Assembly (NCBI RefSeq): GCF_964355755.1
Contig: NC_092672.1
Coordinates: 25,292,501 to 25,356,500 of the forward strand
Length of the DNA stretch: 64,000 nucleotides
Direction: 5' to 3'
Source: Antedon mediterranea
Taxonomy: Eukaryota > Echinodermata > Crinoidea > Comatulida > Antedonidae
Below, piece after piece: positions 41,101-53,387 of the stretch. The notes below the pieces were generated by a model. The model ran no database searches. It was not told the DNA's origin and was given only the letters and a program-made list of their open reading frames with translations. The position numbers and the translations under genes are program-made. How positions within the stretch are numbered: position 1 is the stretch's first letter; every line of letters starts with the position of its first letter.

Positions 41101-44100
41101 AACTAAAAAAAGAAGCAAAATACACATTAAATCTGTTGTCTCTATGTAACAGCATTTATATAGTATCAACATGCATAGCAAATTTCACGTGTAACGGAGA
41201 CACCAAAATCACATTATCTACCCCTCTTATAAGTTATTATTAATAACCTAAAACTGTTTAAATTGGATTTTTAAATAGCTTTTAGGAACATCTTCAATGC
41301 AGAAAAATATTATTTAAATCACACCTTTTCAAATTTAAAAAATAGCTTATGAAATAATTATGCAAAGCCGTTAAAGTTGACTTAATTTCTATATAAAAGA
41401 TTTGTAAAGTCACTGCTGTTTAAAAATTACATGTAAACAATACAGAAATGAACAGAATATACCTCAAGTATATACATTTACTAGCAACAAGTCAAATCAG
41501 GATCATACCTCCATGTGGAAATAAAACAATATGGTTCATGAAATATAAATGGAAGATTTCACGTGTAACGGAGACACCAAATGTTCACTTTAACTCGTCA
41601 CAATGTTTTATGAAATGGTTTTGATATGCAGCCATTTTTAAAGTGTAACAAATGTGGTTACTACTGCATACAATTGATAAACTGGTAAAAATAGTATATC
41701 AAATACTATCTTTTAATCAATAAAACAATATAATTCATGCAATAAAAAATTGAAGTTTTCACGTGTAACAGAGACACCAAATAGTTCACTTAAATAAGTC
41801 AACAAGAACTACTACATTATTTTTAAAGTGTGACAACTGTAATTACTACTGCACACAACAAACTGCTAAAATATACTATTAATAGTCATTTACAGTAAAA
41901 TCATTGAGAATACATTTGGATATACTTCGCATTAACACTCTTGTTCAATCATTAAAACGTATAATCTATATAAATTTACGTGAGGGAAAAATTTGGTAAA
42001 TCGCGCATTACTTCTAAAATGTTTACTCAATGGTATATAAAGTTGGTTCGTACTTTCAGTGCTGATTTTAACCACCTGATGTAACCCTGTTTAATAATTT
42101 AATTTCAGTTATGTAAATTTTTTTTACGCTGAAATTACTGTATATTCGAGAACCGTCTGTGGGCTGATGTTTCTTTGGTTGGTCTTTTTGTTGATGCGGC
42201 ATCTCTATTTTTGGGGTTAAATGCAGTTCTCAATTGGAACGGTAACATTGTTGATAAACTGCTGATCTGTATAGATGAAAAAAATGACAATGAAACATTA
42301 GATTTGCCCATCTGGGTTAAATTTGATTCATCATCATATAGAAATATAAAGTATATAATTAAGTATTTTTAATATAAATTATACCAATTTAAATAAAAAT
42401 AAATATATCTATTATTATTATAAAATATGTTAGGCCTACTATACTAAAGAAAGTGTTTTCTTATCTTATGTTGATGGATTATAATATTTATTATTATTAA
42501 TTATAAAACAATAAATGAACACTGTATATATTTGTCTTTCTTGAGTTATGCTCATAAATTGATTTGACTAAAACTATTGCTTTCTTTTCAGATTATTAGT
42601 TTAAAATATTAATTTTATTCATCAAATATTTATTATTATCATTTTATTATTATAATAAAATTAATATGTTACTGATAATTTTGTCTTAGTTATACTGGGT
42701 ATAAATGTTTTTTACGTATTATTTTTAAATGTTGTAAAATGTCTGTTGACTTTATTTCTCATTCTTTTATAATTGTTTTTAAACCACATCGGGAAAACAG
42801 TAGACTAGTTATAATGTTTATGGAATATATTTAAAACGAAGAGTAAATAAAGGTTCCCCATTAAACTAAGCGCGATCTCTTTGTAGGGAGCCGACGAAGC
42901 AAGCGTGTGGGTTTTGGCCAACAAAATAAAGGTTCACCGAACCATGACCGAAATAATACCAGTCACCCAATTTGAGCACCGGGAGTCGCCGAGCCAGCAA
43001 TCACGTTGGTTTTCAATAAAAATTAAAAAATAAAGGTCCATCAAACTGAACAGCTAAAAATAAACGCGATCTCAATTTGGAGGAGAATTTTATTAGCCAA
43101 GCACGTGGTGTTTCGGAAAACCCTATTAATAATCATCGTACATGGAGTATATACACTCTCGCTGTAGAAATACCGCCGGAGTCGCCGAGTCAGCTAAAAA
43201 ATAAACGCGATCTCAATGTGGAGGAGAGCTCATTAGCCAAGCACGTGATATTTCGGAAAACCCTTAATAATTATCGTACAGACCTGTAGAAATACCAGTC
43301 ACCCCTTTCAGCTTCGGAGTCGCCGAGCCAGCTAAAAATAAACTTATCGCAATGTGGAGCAGAGTTCATTGCCCAAGAACGTGGTAATACTATCCTATTA
43401 CTATTAGGAGAACCTATTGTTCTTTGTTGTTTTGATTTGATTTCGTTCATAATAAATTGTTATCCACAGCCTTGCGTTTATATTATATGTAATTGTTTTT
43501 ATCAATTTAAATAAAGTTATTAATTATTATTAAATTTATAAAACCTTAGTATATCTTCCGTAGATTGTAATTGAAACAAGTTAAATATTCCCTACACATC
43601 AAGTGAAATCGCCCAAATATGATAGGCGCGCATACGCGACAACCAAGTTGCTTGGACTCGCTCACTATAGTGGAGGGTATTTTAAATGTATATTATAGTA
43701 AACATTTAATTCATATTTTATCTTGTCGAATAGCAACGTTAAATAAATAAACAAAATTATGTACTAATATTACACATTATTTTGTGTAATATGTTTTTTA
43801 TTATAACTGAAATGAACCAAATACAATTCTTTTTTTTCCTACTGTAACAAATAGAATAGTCAAAACCGACGAATTTGTTTTTATTCTGAAAGTGGTTGTA
43901 AACTATGGACTTTTATCCCTATTTCTTGTGACAATAATTAAATAACTTTTTATTTTTCTGTGTCATATAGAAGCAATAACCAAATAGCAAACACATAATG
44001 TAAAATTTAAAGATTTTATGGTAACTAATTGCTAATTATTTGCAAAATACTACACCAGTATAAGGTCTAGTACACTACGTAACAAGACACGGCGTATCTT

Positions 44101-45598
44101 CTACGATGTTACGCTGTAACCTGCCTAGTGGAAAATGTTTTGCAATTTTGCTCATTAATTTGTTAAATATTAATCAATTATAGACATATCTGTTCATTAG
44201 GTATACATTATGAAGCTGATATGAGATAAACAACATTCCTACCACATTAAAACAAATATCAACTATATAGTATCAACAAACTACCAACGTAACCGTGTCT
44301 CATTGTGTATACGACACCCAGTTTTTGACTATGATGTTGACGTTAGAGTACGAAGATAGTTTTGGCGTTTAATTTTCTTGTATTTTTCATTATAACCCAC
44401 TATTTTCTAAATTCTAAAAACTAACAAAATAAAAATACACAAAACTTACATGCAATGAAGCGCGTAGAAGTTATTTACAACGTAACAGTTGAAACAACGT
44501 AACAGAGGGACACGAAAAGTCTCTACCGCTGTAACTCGAAATTAGCGCGGATCCTAGCGATGATTTTTTCGCCGAGACTTTAGTTCGCCTGCTTCTTGAA
44601 TCACGTGACCTTCAACTTCAGAAATAGCTCTCGCGGCGTTCACCACCGATGGTCTATGAATAACTACGTAACGAATATACGAGACACGAAATGTTCTAAA
44701 AAAATAGTTTTTCGTCTGTAACTGACTAAATAAAATCGCCATTTTGTAGAACATTGTGTAAGGTAAATTTCAGTGATCTGTTGTAGTGAATGTAATTCGA
44801 TTTTCGTCATTATAGTGGTACTTCTTGTGTCTGTTCACTAATAAAGATCGTACTAACAACGTAACAAAGTGAGACACGAAATGTTACGTTGTGATGCTGG
44901 ACGTCGCGGACCGTTGTGTGGAAAACAAAAAATCGTGGGAAATTGTAATTAGCTTATATTTAACGTTGCTTTGTACTCTATTGTGATGATAAATAAATAC
45001 AAAATAACTATTGCTGTAGTATATTTTTTAAACTCTGATATGTCAGTGTATTTAAATGTCACACATATTTTAATAAAATGAGCTAGACACCACGATATAT
45101 TTTTTTTTTAAATCGGTTTTTTTTGCAATTTTTTTTTTCCAACATGTAATAGTATTAACCCATATTATTGTTCTATCATATGATAAAATCATTTTTTAAA
45201 TAACTATTACCAATTTAGAGTAAACAGCAAACTAACTATCACCAATACTAAAATACCCACTGGCCCCTTAATTTATGGAAACACCCACATACTACTTAAC
45301 TCTTACGTCAGAGTGTGACACAAGGCTGTTGACTGCGCAGTCGAAAATCAACCATTAAAAAAAAATTGTTTAAAGTACAGTAGGTGTGAAAAAAATGAAT
45401 GAAAACATTTGTATTTGTGCAATGCAATTTTATTCCGTGAAAGATGAAATGTTTCACAAAGTATTTGGCCCATTGCATGCACTCTTAAACAGTCATTATT
45501 TTTATACTATAGCATACAATAAATAATTGAGAACAGCACTCACATCCACAGTATACAACTTCTAATGGATAAGAAATTTCTGCTTCTACGTCTGCCAT
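38116..45598 (-). CDS. DENR: DENR, density-regulated re-initiation and release factor
   Basis: Five exons join to 168 residues: 45,598-45,544; 40,655-40,500; 40,206-40,090; 39,505-39,369; 38,157-38,116. All borders are AG/GT and phases match (1, 1, 1, 0). The N-terminus has YPLEVVYCG followed by a Cys pair region ([17 protein letters not shown]), as in the DENR zinc-binding segment, then WLQENFP and a Lys-rich linker (KKKKQKRGG). The SUI1/eIF1-like domain follows ([17 protein letters not shown], then [19 protein letters not shown]) and the end is EEFIEDLG. With MCTS1 it recycles 40S subunits and promotes re-initiation after short ORFs. It is about 30 residues shorter than the human protein, mainly in the linker. 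Intron 1 (4.9 kb) contains a TIR element. Confidence 0.94.
38320..38460. repeat. SINE-like dispersed repeat, copy 1
   Basis: The segment AATAGCCCCTGTATCAG to GGTAATCCTTGGCCACAT is shared with 57,180-57,325, and both copies end in an AT-rich tail of AATAAATAAA type, like a retroposed SINE. No clear polymerase III A or B box was confirmed. Confidence 0.6.
39858..39985. repeat. Tandem duplication of about 60 bases in DENR intron 3
   Basis: Two nearly identical copies of a segment beginning CTTCATTTCACGATGC and running through TTTTTGATTATTATCAG to TTAAATAG stand head to tail, differing at only a few bases. It lies between exons 3 and 4 and does not touch splice sites. Confidence 0.85.
40994..45286. 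mobile_element. 4.3 kb TIR element in DENR intron 1
   Basis: The ends are GGGTGTTTCCATAAAT and its complement, continuing to GGGGCCA (about 26 bases of terminal inverted repeat), and ACAT flanks both sides (40,990-40,993 and 45,287-45,290), a likely 4-bp target duplication. The left part has three copies of TTCACGTGTAACGGAGACAC-type words (41,185, 41,555, 41,757). The right part has at least four related words pairing CGTAAC with GAGACACGAAA (44,280-44,890). The centre contains a 141-bp tandem repeat. No transposase ORF is recognisable, so it is non-autonomous or eroded. Confidence 0.75.
42850..43400. repeat. 141-bp tandem repeat, three to four copies
   Basis: Units contain CAGCTAAAAATAAACGCG, ATCTCAATGTGGAGGAGAG, CCAAGCACGTG and GGAGTCGCCGAG, with starts near 43,048, 43,190 and 43,330 plus a diverged copy before them. 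It is more GC-rich than its surroundings and sits inside the 4.3 kb TIR element. Confidence 0.8.
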
Positions 45599-46345
45599 CT
45601 TTATTTATTAGCTATAATTATTCTAAAAAATAAAAACAATTGATTAAATACTTGAAAATATTGTAAATTGTTGCCATCTCTAAAGAAATGTTCATGGGCA
45701 CGACTCAGGTTTGTGATGCAAAACATAATAAAAAAGACACAAGTTTAGTTATACCATTATTTTAAAGCAATATGCATCTTACAACAGTTATGTGTTAGGA
45801 TAAATAATGATGTTTGATGTTCCCAAATTGTGGTCAGAAATTGTTTCATTACATGTTCAGTTTGGGACAGAGAAAGATGCCTTTAAATATACTTTAGTAG
45901 CAGTGACAGTTTGTCTGAGAAACATAGATAGTTTAGAAACCCATGTGAAGTGTGTTTTGGTCATGTATCATTATAAGTGGCCAAAAGTACCATTACTAAG
46001 CAACTGGGTAAGAACCAGGCCTAACTAAGCAACAGATTTTGTTTTAAAAAGTATCTAAAAATATGGCACCATCCTGAATCTTCTGGTTGCAATAGCACAG
46101 TAAATAATATTCCCTCCAGTGGTGTATCAATACAACGTTTACCATTGACTTTTTTGACCGGCAGGCTGCTCAAAGTGATGTAGTAAAGGAGACATGGGTT
46201 GTATGGTCTATTCCACAGACAACACATTTCTTTTACACACCAAGAGCCGCCAGACAGAAACTTTGATATGGTATCACGTTCCCCTATCCATTAGGATATC
46301 TTTTACAATACAGTACAAATAAAAACAAGGCCATATACATGGCTG

Positions 46346-46437
46346 CAGTCGCGTGATCAAGTTAGTGTTTACCGCCCAACCGAATGACCGCCCAACCGAC
46401 CGCCATAGTCAGCTATAGAGTCACGTTGCATGCGACT
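46346..46437. mobile_element. Short TIR element, family AGTCGCG, copy 2
   Basis: It starts AGTCGCGTGATC and ends TGCATGCGACT, is preceded by ACAAGGCCATATACATGG as in copy 1, and has a CCCAACCGACCGCC core. Confidence 0.7.
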
Positions 46438-46594
46438 AAAAATGTGTGACATAGTTGAGTTTTCAAGGCTCCCATAGCGCAATCTTTTGTATATTTTTAA
46501 ATATCTTTTTTTACCATTTCCCTTTTTTTTGTTATTGTATGTTCTGAGAACTAATTTAATGTAAAAATAAATAATATAACATTGGTCAAATAGA

Positions 46595-47450
46595 GATAAC
46601 TTTTTTCGTCTTTATACGGTTAAAAATGTGAAAAATAAGTCAATTCTAATAATTTTAGCAGCCCGCTATAAATTCCAACATGCATTGAGCGAGGATTGAT
46701 ATTTTTGTATCAAGGGAGTCTGGCAAAAACAAAAAGAAAATTAATGCAGCAACAATATAACGTACATTTAAGACAAGGACTGACTTGGTTTAATGTTTTT
46801 AAAGTAATATATGCATTATTTTTACAAAACGTCACAAATTGTAGGGAATGGGTCTTTAAGGATTGTTAATAATATTTTAAAGAAAAAAATTCTCTCAATA
46901 AGTTATTAAAGACCCCTTCCCTGCAATTTTGGACGTTTTTTGGAAAATAATACATATATCACTTTAAAAACATTAAACCATGTCATTTCTTGTCTTAAAT
47001 GTACGTTTTATGGTAAATTATGATAAAAAGTGAGAAACAATGCACTACCTAAGTAGCTCGCGGCGATCGACCTCTCGTGGACGGTCTTAGGCCTAGCCTA
47101 GCTTAGTTTTGTAGGCCTAGCTGGTAAACATCGGTAACGTACGAACATCGTACGCGAGCTATATACCTAGCCTGACGTTGTATAGTTGCTGCATTAATTG
47201 TCTTTCTATTTTTGCCAGACTCCGTTGATACAAATTGGGGAAAACCCGGTATTTTCGCTGAAAAGTTAGGAGTCTTCCATTTGTTTTGGCCTCACGATCG
47301 ATCGAAAAGTGGGCGAATTACAGGTGAAAAACAAAAATATTAATCCGCGCGCAATGCATTTTGGGATTTATAGCGGGCCGCTATAATTATTAGAATCGAC
47401 TTATTTTTCACATTTTTAACCGTTTAAAGACGAAAAAAGTTATCGCAATA
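46595..47450. mobile_element. Nested foldback element
   Basis: The outer arms share TTTTTTCGTCTTTA and GTGAAAAATAAGTC (46,600-46,760) with the reverse complement at 47,170-47,440. Inside lies a second hairpin (about 46,770-46,858 against 46,905-47,013) with TAGGGAATGGGTCTTTAA at its inner ends. The word GTAGGGAATGGGGCTTTAA recurs at 47,518. No coding capacity. Confidence 0.65.
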
Positions 47451-47881
47451 GGACCATATACTGTAGTATTATTTTTACATTAAATATAGTTTGTGATCTT
47501 AAATTAGATCTAAAAAACGTAGGGAATGGGGCTTTAAGTATTTAGCTAACTTTCCATTTACTATACATAATACAGTGGCAATATATTTTACTCCAGCCGG
47601 GGTACAGTAACTTGGAACGGTAATAATCGATCAATCAGATGAGATCAGATGTCAGAACTTCGTTCTATGACAAGACACCGATCAACAGAATTTGTAGATT
47701 GATTGCAATAAAAATAAAATGTGATCTTCGTAAACCACAACAAAATCTTATGTCCAATTTTAGGTGCGAAACTGCAGTAGCGGCGGCTATTATATAGGCT
47801 AGATCCTACCTAGCCTAGCTAGGACAGGTTAATAAGGCCCAGGGCCAATATATACAATAACATAAAATTCATCCTCTGATC

Positions 47882-50800
47882 GGGTGTGTCGAAAGCGAAG
47901 ACCTCGAAAGCGAAGATCGAAGACCGAAGACCTCGAAAGCGAAGACCCTACGAAATGGTAGTGTGCACAAAATCCGACCAAAATCGATGATAACACCTTG
48001 AATTTACAGATTCTAAAAAAATATTTCGATTTTAATCGTTATGTTATCAAAAAACATGACTTTATCTATGAACAAGCTCACGTGTTTTCGCCAATGGAGT
48101 TAATATGTGATATAGTTTTACGAACAAACACATCGCGCTATTTGCAAGGCGACGGACACACAAGAAGGACCTCGAATTGAATGCAATATTAAATGTCACT
48201 TTTTCCGATAACTTTGTATTGTAGCACACGTCGCCTACAATTTAAAACCATAGCCAACTGTATAGAAAAGTATAGAAATAAACTACACAGTAAAGTAAAT
48301 AAATTAAAGTAAGTAAATTGTAAGAAGTAAAGGATGGCGATAGGCATTTAGCCTAATTTTAGAGCCTATATAAAAAGTGTCCGTATCATAGATTTTACAC
48401 TTGTTTTTAAAAATGTTATACGTACGCGTGAATACAACTAAGAGATCCTTTTTTTTGCATTTAAATATTATTATGTTGATGTATGTTTATTATCTATAAT
48501 ATTTGCCTATTTGTATGAATAAATACAATAAGATATTTATTTTCCTGGAGTTATTCTGTATAGTATTTTAAACTTGTACATTTTCCCCATTGTAGCCAAT
48601 ACTACAGTATTACTGATTTAATTATTCGCCAGTTTAAAAATGTTTTTCTAATGTATTCATAATGGACAAATAATATTATCAGTATCGGTTAGTGTGGTTG
48701 GTGAAGCGACAGTACTATGTAAAGAAGAAAAATGTAAAATAAATATTTCATTAACCAACGTATGAACTACTAAACGAAAACATCCTGCCGCAACGTATTG
48801 TATTGAACGCGCGCGCAACATAAGAAAATACTCTTCTATCTATTTTTGCATCCCCTCTTACGATCGAGAATCATGAAGAACGTAAAGCAGTCGGCGTTGA
48901 ACACGTCGGTTCCCACTTGTGATGACACGCAAATTTGTTCTTAAGGCGCACTTTGCGTCGATCTGGATACTAATTCCAGCTCTTAAAATATTTCCCGGGT
49001 CAAAATTGGCAGACTATATTCAAATTATGATTTGACAAGAAGTAAAAAGAACGAACGATATAGGCATCAGCGTTCTGCAAATTTTGGTTATAAATCGGTC
49101 GTTTCCTGCGACATATCATCTGTTTCACGGCTTCCATAATTCCGAATAATTATGCCATTATGTGAACGTTCACAAAGACAAAAGCCATTCAAAACAAAGA
49201 TTGAAATAAAAAATATTCCCTCCAAAATTACAAGTTGCCGATTTTGTTACAATATGATTAGTGACGATAGTGTGTTCACGTTTAATTTATTTTTCAATAT
49301 TAAAACGGGTGTTTATTCATATCGGTATTACGTTTACCGACACTGTCAAAAGATTAGTTTAATGAAGTTCCAGTTCCGCCAACCACAATTTTCCTCATCA
49401 TCAAATAAAAAACTGACTTTTGTTTTCAAGCATTGCCCGTGGTGAATACAAAAAGAGATACTCTCTATAAATCTTTATTAAGTGATGGTGAATGTTTATC
49501 GGGCTTAACCACTCTAACCCCCAACCTTCTATCTCACAGGCTTGTGGTTGAGACGACTATTCAACAGTCTCCCGATTTTCAACAGATTGTCGACGTCCCG
49601 CTTCTAAATGTTTGCATCCCTGCCATGAGTGTCCATTAACAAAAGAAAACATAACATTTTAATTAAGAAACAGGTTACCGGTTGTTGACCATTTAAATAT
49701 AGAATTGACACTAATACAAACAAATCTAACAGAATTATACTATTATAACGGGTTAACGATCAAGAAAAATGTTCAGAGTGTGATGTCTATCGTTCGTTCT
49801 ACAGTATTAGCCTTTCGTCAAATCATAATTTGAATACAGTATTATTTTTTACTTTGACAATACAAAGATATAAAATAAAGTTCCGTTAGTTCACGGTAAG
49901 CTGTTGGGACGAACTGTCATTGGCCCGGGAAATATTTTAAGAGCTGAAATTGGTTTTCAGATCGACGCAAAGTGCGCCGTAAGAAAATAACGTTGCGTGA
50001 CGTGTCATCACAAGTGGGAACCGATGTGTTCAACACCGTTTCTGCTTTATTACGTTCATCATGATTCTCGATCTTAAGAGGGGATGCAAAATAGATAGAA
50101 GATAGATAGATAGATTTTCTGTTGCGCGCGCCAATGATACGTTGCGGCAGAATTTGTTTTGTTTAGTGGTTCATACGTTGGTTAATGAAATATTTATTTT
50201 CCTTAAAAGGAAAATAAATATTTCATTAACCAAAAAAAATTTACATTTTTCTTTACATCATCGGTCGCTTCTCCAACCACACTAAATATTCTGATACTGA
50301 TATAGGCCCTATTATTTGTCTATTATGAATACATTAGAAAACATTTTGAAACTGGCGATTAAGTAAAATAGCAATAGTTACAATGGGAAAATGGAAAAGT
50401 TTAAATACAATACAGGAAAATGAATATCTTATTGTATTTATTCATACATTTAGATAATAAACAATAGGCAAATATTATAGATAAAAAACACATAGCAACA
50501 TATTTAAATGCAAAAAAGATCTCTGTACCTAACATTTAAAAGCAAGTGTAAAATCTATGATACGGACACTTTTTATAGGCCTATAGGCTCTAAAATAAAC
50601 CTAAATACCGGGCCTACCGCCATCCTTTACTTCTTACAATTTACTTACTGTAGTTTATTTCTATACTTATAAACAATTGGCTATGATTTTAAATTGTTAT
50701 CGGAACAAGTGACATTTAATGTGCGAGGTCCTTCTTGTGCGTCCGTCGCCTTGCAAATAGCGCGATGTGTTTGTTCGTAAAACTATATCACATATTAACT

Positions 50801-51025
50801 CCATTGGCGAAAACACGTGAGCTTGTTCATAGATAAAGTCATGATTTTTTATAATATAACGATTAAAATTGAAATATTTTTTCAGGATCTGTAAATTCAA
50901 GGTGTTATCACGATTTTGTATGATTTTGGTCGGATTTTGTGCACACTGCCATTTCGTAGGGTCTTCGCGTTCGAGGTCTTCGGTCTTCGATCTTCGCTTT
51001 CGAGGTCTTCGCTTTCGACACACCC
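47882..51025. mobile_element. 3.14 kb element with ~1.2 kb TIRs and 10-bp target duplication
   Basis: The element starts GGGTGTGTCGAAAGCGAAG and ends with the reverse complement. The flanks carry the identical 10-mer TCCTCTGATC (47,872-47,881 and 51,026-51,035). The arms run to about 49,070 and from about 49,780, with indels between them, enclosing a loop of about 0.7 kb. Each arm holds an inward-facing ORF of about 60-100 residues containing NLQILKKYF and SPMELICDIVLRTNTSRYL. The loop has two small plus-strand ORFs (49,152-49,445; 49,433-49,639) of unknown type, the first with a CRFCYN segment. Ten-base target duplications and long TIRs are typical of MULE elements; no MULE transposase is seen. 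Confidence 0.8.
50180..50231. repeat. Perfect 52-base palindrome in the right arm
   Basis: GGTTAATGAAATATTTATTT and its complement meet at CCTTAAAAGG. The left arm has only one side of it, so the hairpin arose after the arms were made. Confidence 0.85.
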
Positions 51026-51064
51026 TCCTCTGATCGGATCCGACAATCTGTTCACCTACCTAAG

Positions 51065-51260
51065 CCTAGCCCTTGGCCTACTACTAGGAATAGCCTATAT
51101 CTAGCTAGAGCCTGGCCTAGGCCTACTAGACCCGGTCTAGCTATATGGTCAGCTAGCCTACTTACAGACCGTACTAGTACTACCTACTGGGCCTCTATAG
51201 CCTAAGCCTAGCTAGGTAGGCCTAGCTAGGCTTATAAGGCCTAGCCTACCCCTAGGCCTA
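51065..51260. repeat. CCTAGC/AGGCCTA low-complexity tract
   Basis: Dense overlapping copies of AGCCTAG, GGCCTAG and their complements, without a fixed period. It borders the 3.14 kb element, and a weaker tract lies left of it near 47,090 and 47,800. Confidence 0.6.
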
Positions 51261-52086
51261 GCAATTTGATGATTCGTTATCAAATCGACACAGTTTAAAA
51301 AACACATCATTCCGCAATAGTTATAGATTACTGAATTACAAAAATTGGGTTTTTTATTACCTGAAAATCTAAACTATCTTTTGCTGATGATGAATTGTGT
51401 TTTTTGTGGCACAACCTATGGGACGTCAATTTAAAAGTATGGCACGCAAATTGCTACGTGTCTTTTTAAATAATTTCATATCAATTATTTATTTTTAAAA
51501 ACCCGATATTTCAAAAAGTGAAGTTCAAACACACATTCAAACGAAACAATAAGATCAAGGCAATGTTATACGATGGTCATATAAATGTATTGGTCCATGT
51601 TTGTTTATTATAAACCTGGAATAAATAATGTCTTTATTTGCATGTTAATGTACAAGGGGTATCAACGTTGGATAAAGAAATATATTATTACAAAACGTAG
51701 GCTATTTCTTCATTTGCATGTTCAAAACACGTTTCAAGTTCAAGATTAAAGTTATGAATGTACATATAAAACTATAACGTTAGAATTTTAAAGTAAAGAT
51801 TTAATTTGTTCACAATAAATTTTTTAGGAATTTTGGCCTGTGGTTTTAGAAATGATCAAAGTCTCTTTTCTCTTTCAAATTAAAAAATAAATAAATAAAT
51901 TTCGGGATGTTTGGCAAAAAGGTCAACATGGTCAAAATTAGGAGCTTACATAACATGTATTGGAATATTATAATTGGTGTCAAAATACTCAGAAGACCCA
52001 TATTTCTATACACTCTAATGGACACATTTTCCAGAAGTCAACGGAAACCCCCTTTCTGACCAACTTTCAACAAAATGACCATAACA

Positions 52087-53000
52087 TCAACCACTGGTCA
52101 AAAGGTGATAGTTTTGGTCGCAAATTACTCGCAAAGTTGTTATATTTTTTCCATAAATTCCACTAAATGCCAATAAACCATTTATTTTTTCCAACTTATA
52201 GCTATAGGTTTCCTTCTTATTTAAATGTGAAACCACCAGGTCTAACAAGGTTATAATAGCATCATCGACCCCTCTATTACATTGATATGCAAATTGGTTA
52301 TTATCCATAAAATCACTACATTCAGACATTAGTTGGTTTCTAACAATCTTCTCAAGAATCTTCTTTAGAATAGACGTTAATGCCACTGGTCTGAAGTCGT
52401 TAATGATTTTAGGGTTACACATTTTCGTAACAGGTATTATCTCAGAGACCTTCCATAGATCAGGTATCAGCGAACACTGGAAAAGCTGGCTTATTATTGG
52501 TGAAAGCTGATGAGAGGCACATGATCTAATCAAACGCCCTGATAAACCGTCAGGACCATTTGCTTTACTAATATTTACACTTTCCATATGTTTCTGAACA
52601 TCATCTACATCAATTTTTATTGCACTTTTATCATTCATTTCATTTTCAAACTCTTCACCAGATGCAGTCATTTCACATTGAAAATTTATTTCATCAAATC
52701 TAGAATAAAAAATATTAAAATCATTTCGTTTGAAACTATCTTCAATTTCATTATTTTTCTTCCCCATACCTGCCAGTAATTGTCCTAACTCCATTCCAGG
52801 CCTAACGGGTGTCCCGACACTTGAATTTGTTCTCAATTTTTTCTCTATATTCTTTTTTACATGCTTTGATTTTCTTATTCACACATTTTTGAATCTTTTT
52901 CTTTTCCATCTCGTTGATTTTGTTTTTTTGATGCAATATAGTTTTTAAGTAATTCCTCTCTTACATATTTTGTGAGCCAATGCTTATTATTCTTAAATAT
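52087..53000 (-). pseudogene. Non-LTR retrotransposon reverse transcriptase fragment
   Basis: The minus-strand frame 52,836-52,087 encodes the N-terminal part of a LINE reverse transcriptase: SKANGPDGLSGRLI, then DLWKVSEIIPVTK, NDFRPVALTSILKKILEKI and NQFAYQCNRGVDDAI. The catalytic FADD box is absent because the copy is cut after the VDDA helix. Upstream, another frame with stops continues the ORF (KHWLTKYVREELL). It is a truncated, dead copy. Confidence 0.85.
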
Positions 53001-53387
53001 TTGTTTTAGGTAAGATCAAATTTTGACAGAATTGTATGTATTCAACAATTGCTTAATCAAATGAGCTAAGAGTATGAACATAGTAGGCCTATTGCTCTTA
53101 TCATTAATTGTAAATAAAAAAAGTGAGATGAACATAAAACATTTGAACGAAACAAAAACCGATAAAATGAATGTCCAACAGGAGTGGCGTTTTCCCCCAA
53201 GCAACCGAAGGTGGGTCTCGCGCAGAAGACAGACCATTCTGATTCACCCCTGACTGATCCCCATCCTGGTTGGCATAATAAATGCTCCTGGAAAGACAGC
53301 GTTAAATAACGGGCAGTAAAGCTAACGAAAAGTTAAAAGCAATCAGCAAACAGTAATTAAAAGGCGTAGTTAAACTAATCGAGTAGG

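Noticed and set aside
42175-42372. 65-codon ORF inside the DENR-intron element
   Set aside because: Too short, and no transposase motif or conservation could be seen.
45807-46028. 73-codon plus-strand ORF near the DENR promoter
   Set aside because: No signal peptide, domain or splice context, and length expected by chance in this much sequence.
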